64,000 bases of DNA, taken from assembly GCA_965204685.1 (NCBI GenBank), contig OZ242004.1, positions 1,860,001-1,924,000 of the forward strand, read 5' to 3'. This document shows, piece after piece, positions 58,755 to 64,000 of the stretch. The notes under the pieces were generated by a model, which was given only the letters and a program-made list of their open reading frames with translations, had not been told where the DNA came from and ran no database searches. Both the position numbers and the translations under genes were made by a program. Position 1 is the first letter of the stretch. Each line of letters starts with the position of its first letter. This DNA is from Bin87 sp965204685. Its GTDB lineage: Bacteria; Chloroflexota; Dehalococcoidia; Lucifugimonadales; UBA3495.

Positions 58755-58839
58755 GGGGAAGTGTCGGAATTGGCAGACGAGCATGACTTAGGATCATGTG
58801 CCCCCGGGCGTGCGGGTTCGAGTCCCGCCTTCCCCACCA
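58755..58839 (+). tRNA. tRNA-Leu (TAG)
   Basis: Acceptor GGGGAAG/CTTCCCC, discriminator A, encoded CCA. Anticodon stem CATGA/TCATG with loop CTTAGGA giving TAG; a long variable arm (about TGCCCCCGGGCGT) as expected for leucine; T-arm GCGGGTTCGAGTCCCGC. It reads CUA and related codons. It lies 59 bases after tRNA-Lys. Confidence 0.94.
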
Positions 58840-58854
58840 GCGCCCTCTGCGACT

Positions 58855-59214
58855 TCAGCGCCCTTCCCCCTCGTATGGGTCCAGCCAGCCGAACCGCCGA
58901 AAGCTGACCCGGCCGGCGTCGCTGAACTCGACGCCCTCTGCCTCCAGCAGTTCGCGTTGCAGCAGCGCGCCCAGGCCCTCGCCGCGCGGGCTGATCTTGC
59001 CCTGGGCGTTGATGACCCGCTGCCACGGGATTTCACGGCGCTGCTCCTCGGGATATCTGCCCAGCGACGCCAGGCAGAAGCCGACCATGCGCGGCGTGCA
59101 GCCGCCGACGATCTGGGCGATCTGCCCGTAGGTCGCCACCTGGCCCCGCGGTATCTGACGCACCACCTCCAGCACGCGCTCGTACACCGGCGGCAGGTCG
59201 GCAGCGTCTTCCAT
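58855..59214 (-). CDS. Alkyltransferase-like (ATL) DNA repair protein
   Basis: A 119-residue protein with the winged-helix DNA-binding fold of O6-alkylguanine-DNA methyltransferase (VYERVLEVVRQIPRGQVATYGQIAQIVG, then RMVGFCLASL). The active-site PCHRV of the methyltransferase reads IPWQRVIN, so the methyl-accepting Cys is a Trp, exactly as in Atl1 proteins. It should bind O6-alkylguanine, flip it out and flag it for nucleotide-excision repair without transferring the alkyl group. The extended tail (EAEGVEFSDAGRVSFRRFGWLDP) is common in the family. The next gene (59238-59804) lies just upstream of it on the same strand. Confidence 0.88.
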   Translation of the reverse strand: MEDAADLPPVYERVLEVVRQIPRGQVATYGQIAQIVGGCTPRMVGFCLASLGRYPEEQRREIPWQRVINAQGKISPRGEGLGALLQRELLEAEGVEFSDAGRVSFRRFGWLDPYEGEGR

Positions 59215-59237
59215 GACCGGGCTACTCCGTGACCGGA

Positions 59238-59804
59238 CTACTCCGCGGCGGCGGTCCCGGCCACGTTGGCCTTGTTGGCGACGGCGGCCCAGGTCAGCTC
59301 AGCGATCATCCGCACCGGGTCCAGGATCATCCACAGGACCGCGTTGTTGACGAAATAGGCGTTGGCGAAGACCACGGCCCCCAGGATAGCCGGCAACGCC
59401 GCTCCCACCTTTCCGGCCGCGCATCCGCACCGCCACAGCGCCGCCGCGGCGATGCTGCACGAGGCGATGAACAGCGGGTTGACCGTGCGCCACACGTCGC
59501 CCCAGTAATCGCCGAACAGCCCGGTGTACCCGTTGATAAAAACCATCAGCGCCAGCGCCGCCAGGGCCAGGCTGCGCACCCAGGCCGCGCGGCGGGTGCT
59601 CAGCCAGAACCACCAGGCGCCGGCAAAGCCCAGCACCAGCGGGCCGATCTGCCACAGTTTCCATCCCCAGCCGGCCACGCTCAGGTCGTTGGGGTCGGCT
59701 ATGTCCGTGTTTACCGTCCAGGCGAAGATGGCAAATATGATGATCGCCGCGGCGGCAAGGGCGGCGACCGGGTCAAGGTCGCGGGGACGAACGTAGTTGA
59801 GCAT
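59238..59804 (-). CDS. Multi-pass membrane protein
   Basis: A 188-residue membrane protein from ATG 59804 (a GTG/ATG five codons earlier is possible). Five or six helices: LDPVAALAAAAIIIFAIFAW, WKLWQIGPLVLGFAGAWWFWL, WVRSLALAALALMVFINGY, VNPLFIASCSIAAAALW, ALPAILGAVVFANAYFV. A hydrophilic loop (TVNTDIADPNDLSVAGWG) is probably outside. No family recognised. It lies between the ATL gene and the monooxygenase gene on the same strand and could be in one transcript with them. Confidence 0.7.
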   Translation of the reverse strand: MLNYVRPRDLDPVAALAAAAIIIFAIFAWTVNTDIADPNDLSVAGWGWKLWQIGPLVLGFAGAWWFWLSTRRAAWVRSLALAALALMVFINGYTGLFGDYWGDVWRTVNPLFIASCSIAAAALWRCGCAAGKVGAALPAILGAVVFANAYFVNNAVLWMILDPVRMIAELTWAAVANKANVAGTAAAE

Positions 59805-59837
59805 CAGGACGATTGCCAAGCGGTTATCAGATCCCCC

Positions 59838-60176
59838 TTACCAGTTGACCAGTCCGGGTTTTTGCGCCTTCCACCCGGCGTCGGAGGGGAACACGGTCTC
59901 CATCTCCACGCGGCCAAGGTCGCCTTCAAACATGTGCTCCACGGCGGAGCGCCAGGCGACATAGTGCGGCTGCTCCCGGTGCGTGGCGTGGGCCTCGCGG
60001 TTGGCGTACACCTCGTAGAGGTAAAACTGGTTGGGGTTGTCGGGGCTGCGCAGGATGTCGAAGCGGAAGCAGTTTTCCTCGTCGCGGACGCTGCCCTGCC
60101 CGTCGCCCAGGCTGGCCGCGGCAAACTCGTCGGCGTAGCCGTCCTTGATGTTGATGGTAACGAAAATGGCGTACAT
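59838..60176 (-). CDS. Antibiotic-biosynthesis-monooxygenase (ABM) domain protein
   Basis: A 112-residue dimeric alpha/beta-barrel protein; ATG 60176 has AGGAGG ten bases upstream, and the fold starts there (MYAIFVTINIKDGYADEFAAAS). The blocks EENCFRFDILRSPDNPNQFYLYEVYANREAHATHREQPHYVAWRSAVEHMFEG are typical of the quinol monooxygenase YgiN/ABM group. Such proteins oxidise quinols or similar aromatic compounds without cofactor, or handle haem and small signals. Substrate unknown. Confidence 0.87.
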   Translation of the reverse strand: MYAIFVTINIKDGYADEFAAASLGDGQGSVRDEENCFRFDILRSPDNPNQFYLYEVYANREAHATHREQPHYVAWRSAVEHMFEGDLGRVEMETVFPSDAGWKAQKPGLVNW

Positions 60177-60328
60177 GGTCGGGATTCCTCCTGTGAATTG
60201 AGGCGGGGGAACGGATGTGTGTGGAGACACCGCCGGGAGGATTATAGCAAGGGCAGGGCAAGCCGCGCGGAAAGCCGATTGAAACGGTTAGGCTATAATG
60301 CCGCCACCAACACTGGTAAGGAACGAGC

Positions 60329-63300
60329 ATGACTACGCTACAGGACGTTACCGGAACCCCCAATTGGCAGTTGGCGCGTGGCATCATCGCTCAACTGCGC
60401 GAGATGCCGGTGGCTACGGCTGAAGCCGAGATTGAAGTTCGCCTGTACAACGTGCTGGGCTTCCTGTTTCCGAGCCTTAAATATCCCACCCTGGCCACGC
60501 AGTACCAGTCCGGCGACGGACCGATTGACGTCTATTGCCGCAACGTAGTCTTTGAAACCAAGCGGCAGGGTAGAAAGGATGACGCCCGTACCAAACCCGA
60601 CGGCTCTGCCGAGACGCCGGAAGAGCAGGCGACGCGCTACCTGAACGCGCTCACCGCTCAGCCCAATATGTTTGACGATGCCGCCGTGGGTTGGCGGGCC
60701 GGCATCACCGATGGCAAGGAATGGAGTTTTTACGATTACAGCCGCGAGGCGCCGGATGCCGAAAATCTGACGCTGGTCAATACGCTGCGCCTGAATACGT
60801 CGGACGACGACGAAACCCTGCTGGCCTACCTGTACGATTTCGTCAACCGCACCGTCAAGATAGCCCCGCCTACGGACAACACTAGGTGGGCGGAAAGCTT
60901 GGCGCAGCCGTTTGTCGACTTGGCCGCCCGCTACGAAAACTCGCCGGAGTACGCGGTCAAGCGTGACTTGTGGCGGGGCGTGCTGCGCGGCGCGTTCATC
61001 AATTCCCAGGAGAACGCCGAGGCCGAGCGCGACCTGTTCGCCCGCCATACCACGCTGGTGGTCATCGCCCGGGCAGTAGCGGAGACGCTGCGCCCGCCGG
61101 AGCAGCAGGCCGCCGACCGCGAACGCCTGTACGACGCGCTGACCGACGGTTTCGCCGCCTGGCTGCGCGACGCCGCCGGCGATGACGGCGCGGCCGCGCT
61201 CGACGAACTGGCGGCCGAAGTTAACCGCTACGAATGGCAGGCCGCCCAGCGGGATATGCTGAAAGACCTCTACCATGCTGTGATTGACCGGGAAATTCGA
61301 CACGACTTTGGCGAGTACTACACCCCGGACTGGTTGGCCCGCGCCGTTTGTGAAGAGGTGATGGACAGCGACTGGCGGAAAGAAACTATCGATATGGCCG
61401 TCTCAGGACAGCAACAAGGGCCGGCCGTTCTGGACCCGTCCTGTGGCTCCGGCACCTTCCTGTATCACGCCACCCAATTGTTTATGGAAGACGTCCAACA
61501 GCATCCCGAACTGGCCGGCAGTCCCCAGGCGCAAGTGGAAATCGTCAACGATCTGGTCGCCGGCATGGACCTGCATCCGGTGGCGGTGGAACTTTCCAAA
61601 ACGACAAAAATTTTGGCGTTTGGCTCCGCAGCGCCTTACGCTGCGGAGCCAAACGCGGACTTGAACGTCCACCTGGGGGACAGCCTGCAGTGGAATGCCA
61701 GGGGCAGCGGTAGCGCCATCGAACTCGGTGAGATGGTAGAGATCCCCACTGACGAGCCGGACAATCCCATCCATTTGCCCAGAACCCTCCTTCTGTCGGA
61801 CGACTTCACCCCAAAACTGTCTCACGTATTTGACTACGCCAAGGGGCCGGAGATTCCCGGTGCCGAGGATAGCCTGAAAGATGCTCTAGGCTTGCCCAGC
61901 CCAGCCGACGGCGAGGCCATGCTGGCGCTCTATCGTCGGCTCCGTGAATACATCGCCGCCGGCAAGAACAACGTCTGGCACTGGTACATTGCCAACCAGA
62001 TTCAACCGCTACGGCTGGCCAATATGCCGGCGACCCGGCTAGTGGGCAACCCACCATGGGTGGTGTACAACGCCATGGCTGACGAACGGCAGGACGCCTT
62101 CCGGCAGCACGCCGGCGACCGTAACTTGTGGGCAGGCCGCCATCTTGCCACTCAGAATGACCTTGCGGCTACCTTTGTCGCCACCTGCGTTGACTTTTAC
62201 TTGAAACCCGGAGGCAAGTTTGGCTTTGTGCTGCCTTACGCCGCGCTGCGCGCCCGACACTGGGCACCCTTCCGCACCGGCGAATGGAGCTTGCCGCCCG
62301 ATGCTGGACGCAATCCTACGCTGGCCGATTTGAGCAAGGACGCCTGGGATATTTTCGCAGTCAACGCGCCGCCTTTCCCGCAGGCCAACTCGTCCGTGGT
62401 CTTTGGCAGCAGGCCGCGAGTGGTACACCGGAACACCAAACCGAAAGCACTGTCCGGTATCCTAGCTGTCACCAACGATGATCCAGTCAACACCAAAATG
62501 GCGTGGGATGAAGTGAAGCCCCGGTTGCAATGGAACCGCCGGCGAGAATGGCCCATCGCCCCCAGCCCTGCTTACGCCGACCAATTTCGCAACGGAGCAA
62601 CCCTTTTCCCGCAATCGCTGGTGGTTTTCGAGCAACCAAAATCGTCAGCCCGTGGAGTGGTTTATTTCCGAACCAACTCGGCCAAAGGATCTTGGAAAGG
62701 GACAGAAAGAGACGGTCAAGTTGAAGAGCGTTTCGTCAAACCCGCGCTGTTTTCGCGCCTGTTGCTGCCCTTTGGCACGGCTGGATATTCGCGGGTCATT
62801 GCCCCTTTCTCGGATGATGGCACAGAGGTGTTGCGCGAATTTCCGCAAGGAAGCAGCGTCCAGCGATTCAACCTGTACTGGTCGTCTGCTAACTCTGACT
62901 ACATTCGAATCAAGAGCCCCAAATCCCCTGTGTCGCTGGCAGACAGAGTTGATCTGTTTGGCAATTTGTCAGCGCAACTCAGGAGCGCTGGCAGTCTGAA
63001 GACGGTGTACAACGCGAGCGGTAGCAACTTGACTGCTGCTGTAGTTAGCAGCGATGTTGTAACCAGCCACAATACATACTGGGCAATGGGTAGGAATGCG
63101 CCAAGTAACCACTACCTCGCTGCGATATTCAACGCAACCTGCTTGGGAGAATTCTTCAAAGAAGCTTGCCGCGCCAGCGACCGGGATTTCATGTTGCTCC
63201 CTGTACAGAACCTCCCCATCCCAGCCTACAACCGCCGGAACGAGCATCACCGCAACCTTGCGGCGCAGTCGCGGCTAGCTCACAAGCGGGTGGCGGCGCT

Positions 63301-63430
63301 GGTCGCAGAGCGGCAGGCTGCCGGGCGGCGCATCAACCGCAACGACGTGCTGCGGGATGGGGCGATGCAGCCTATTCTGGCCAGCATCGACGGATCGGTG
63401 CGGGCGATTTTGTCGGATTACTGTTCCTGA
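60329..63430 (+). CDS. Large restriction enzyme/N6-adenine methyltransferase, second locus
   Basis: A 1033-residue type IIG-like protein. The N-terminus has a PD-(D/E)XK nuclease site (D67, E76 and K78 in PIDVYCRNVVFETKRQ). Methyltransferase motif I DPSCGSGTF lies near 369, GMDLHPVAVELSKTTK follows, and catalytic NPPW near 573 (LVGNPPWVVYN) predicts N6-adenine methylation. The C-terminal region (FRNGATLFPQSLVVFE to the end) should recognise the target sequence. It shares the domain order of the enzyme at 1991-5314 but is clearly a different protein. A perfect 18-base palindrome is embedded in the gene at 61616-61656. It stands alone, with a toxin-antitoxin module convergent to its end. Confidence 0.88.
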   Translation: MTTLQDVTGTPNWQLARGIIAQLREMPVATAEAEIEVRLYNVLGFLFPSLKYPTLATQYQSGDGPIDVYCRNVVFETKRQGRKDDARTKPDGSAETPEEQATRYLNALTAQPNMFDDAAVGWRAGITDGKEWSFYDYSREAPDAENLTLVNTLRLNTSDDDETLLAYLYDFVNRTVKIAPPTDNTRWAESLAQPFVDLAARYENSPEYAVKRDLWRGVLRGAFINSQENAEAERDLFARHTTLVVIARAVAETLRPPEQQAADRERLYDALTDGFAAWLRDAAGDDGAAALDELAAEVNRYEWQAAQRDMLKDLYHAVIDREIRHDFGEYYTPDWLARAVCEEVMDSDWRKETIDMAVSGQQQGPAVLDPSCGSGTFLYHATQLFMEDVQQHPELAGSPQAQVEIVNDLVAGMDLHPVAVELSKTTKILAFGSAAPYAAEPNADLNVHLGDSLQWNARGSGSAIELGEMVEIPTDEPDNPIHLPRTLLLSDDFTPKLSHVFDYAKGPEIPGAEDSLKDALGLPSPADGEAMLALYRRLREYIAAGKNNVWHWYIANQIQPLRLANMPATRLVGNPPWVVYNAMADERQDAFRQHAGDRNLWAGRHLATQNDLAATFVATCVDFYLKPGGKFGFVLPYAALRARHWAPFRTGEWSLPPDAGRNPTLADLSKDAWDIFAVNAPPFPQANSSVVFGSRPRVVHRNTKPKALSGILAVTNDDPVNTKMAWDEVKPRLQWNRRREWPIAPSPAYADQFRNGATLFPQSLVVFEQPKSSARGVVYFRTNSAKGSWKGTERDGQVEERFVKPALFSRLLLPFGTAGYSRVIAPFSDDGTEVLREFPQGSSVQRFNLYWSSANSDYIRIKSPKSPVSLADRVDLFGNLSAQLRSAGSLKTVYNASGSNLTAAVVSSDVVTSHNTYWAMGRNAPSNHYLAAIFNATCLGEFFKEACRASDRDFMLLPVQNLPIPAYNRRNEHHRNLAAQSRLAHKRVAALVAERQAAGRRINRNDVLRDGAMQPILASIDGSVRAILSDYCS
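61616..61656. repeat. Perfect 18-base palindrome inside the second methylase gene
   Basis: GCGTTTGGCTCCGCAGCG and CGCTGCGGAGCCAAACGC around CCTTA, coding for AFGSAAPYAAEPNA in the protein. The hairpin lies just after the GMDLHPVAV segment, close to where the other methylase carries its inserted palindrome. Confidence 0.85.
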
Positions 63431-63479
63431 CGCGGTGATGCAACCCTGGCGATGGCTTGGCCGGTCAGGTCCCTACCGG

Positions 63480-63824
63480 CTATTCCGCAGATTCGATGGC
63501 CAGGGCGTCGATGGTGGTGTCCAGGGCATCGGCGAGCCGGGCCAGCGCGCTTACTGATCCGGGCTTGACGCCGCGTTCGATTTCCGAAATATAGCTGGGG
63601 GCCAGTCCGGTGCCTTGAGATAACTCCCGCAAGGTGAGCCCGCGCTGCTTGCGAAACGCGGACAACGGGCTGTCGCCGCGTATAATGGCCAGGGCCACCG
63701 GATGCGGGATACGGCTGCCGTCGTCAGCCTTTAGAGCAGCTACGTAATCTTCCAACTCGGCATTCTGAGCAACCAGGGCGTCATACTCCGCTCGGCTGAT
63801 GGTTACGGTTTCGTGGTTAGTCAT
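63480..63824 (-). CDS. XRE-family antitoxin
   Basis: A 114-residue protein; ATG 63824 follows GGAGAGAAG. The N-terminal 45 residues (ISRAEYDALVAQNAELEDYVAAL) are a helical region that probably binds the toxin; the HTH is in PLSAFRKQRGLTLRELSQGTGLAPSYISEIERGVKPGSVSALARLADALDTTIDAL. Its start overlaps the end of the upstream toxin gene by eight bases (ATGACTAA). It is convergent to the restriction-methylase gene. Confidence 0.87.
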   Translation of the reverse strand: MTNHETVTISRAEYDALVAQNAELEDYVAALKADDGSRIPHPVALAIIRGDSPLSAFRKQRGLTLRELSQGTGLAPSYISEIERGVKPGSVSALARLADALDTTIDALAIESAE

Positions 63825-64000
63825 AAGCTTCTCTCCGATGGCGAACCCGCAGTACCAGCATGATCGCAACTTCGCCGTTTTCGACGCTGAATATCACGCG
63901 GTAATTGCCGACCCTCAAGCGCAGGTATTTGCTGTTGGCAAGCGAACTTACCTGATTGGCCAGAGCCGCCGGATTTTCGGCGTATTGCTCGATCTTGGCG
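63817..64000 (-). CDS. RelE/ParE-family toxin, partial at window edge
   Basis: The C-terminal 60 residues of a RelE-type toxin, cut by the window end. It reads AKIEQYAENPAALANQVSS, LRLRVGNYRVIFSVENGEVAIMLVLRVRHRREAYD, with the R-x-G-x-Y-R core strand and the basic C-terminal HRREAYD. It overlaps the XRE antitoxin gene, toxin first. The N-terminus lies beyond 64000. Confidence 0.85.
   Translation of the reverse strand, partial: AKIEQYAENPAALANQVSSLANSKYLRLRVGNYRVIFSVENGEVAIMLVLRVRHRREAYD

Noticed and set aside
1..64000. CRISPR array or prophage
   Set aside because: No regularly spaced direct repeats were seen. Phage-like names (Gp37/Gp68, Xer) belong to single genes without structural phage genes around them.

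Overview
This 64 kb window is GC-rich bacterial chromosome. Several things point to a free-living or symbiotic member of the Chloroflexota, most likely the SAR202/Dehalococcoidia side: many luciferase-like flavin oxidoreductases, a Rieske oxygenase, sulfite-oxidase-like molybdoproteins, a selenocysteine-containing SelD, lipoproteins with proline/threonine-rich linkers, and many toxin-antitoxin and restriction genes among palindromic repeats. This placement is an inference from gene content; there is no rRNA or ribosomal marker here to prove it. Four tRNA genes (Pro-GGG, Gln-CTG, Lys-CTT, Leu-TAG) are present, all with encoded CCA.

Layout. 0-5.5 kb: an orphan small protein, three tiny ORFs sharing a K-x-W-x-P-G-K-P-P-G-G motif, a two-TM membrane protein and a large Eco57I-type restriction-methylase that carries an in-frame palindromic repeat. 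Four of these genes form one tight minus-strand operon ending in a clear terminator. 5.5-12.4 kb: catabolic genes (alpha/beta hydrolase, frameshifted flavin monooxygenase, adenine deaminase, Rieske oxygenase, amidohydrolase) mixed with MITE-like repeats, a gene remnant and a broken RelE toxin beside an intact antitoxin. 12.5-17.6 kb: a complete AapJQMP-type amino-acid ABC importer with an extra coiled-coil membrane gene inserted. 18-25 kb: an antitoxin-like/PIN pair, a methyltransferase-HNH fusion, an F420/FMN oxidoreductase, duplicated Uma2 nucleases, an SDR, tRNA-Pro and a truncated-looking J protein.

25-38.5 kb: small membrane proteins (some broken), a ComM/YifB AAA protein, a Xer recombinase, a molybdenum sulfite-oxidase-like protein coupled to an FNR reductase, an M50-like protein without zinc ligands, a PaREP1 protein, two ferritin-like paralogues of which one has lost its iron-binding glutamates, and a HigBA module. 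38.7-43.3 kb: the three-Cys-motif pair (TcmP and DUF5131) and an operon of acyl-CoA dehydrogenase, SelD (UGA-encoded Sec19 with a SECIS-like hairpin) and a second molybdoprotein. 43.8-52 kb: an epimerase and a minus-strand envelope/iron region in which three of four genes are interrupted by small indels. 52.6-57.8 kb: an iron-related lipoprotein cluster (imelysin, di-haem DUF1111 protein, second imelysin) facing an HTTM protein. 58-64 kb: tRNAs, an aspartic protease, an alkyltransferase-like repair protein, a monooxygenase, a second large restriction-methylase and a RelE/Xre module running off the end.

Themes: (i) defence and addiction genes at both ends and between catabolic genes; (ii) at least two dispersed palindromic repeat families, one copy of which has become protein-coding; (iii) paralogues that keep the fold but lose catalytic residues; (iv) several one- to five-base indels that are either real gene decay or homopolymer-type assembly errors, and should be read with that in mind.
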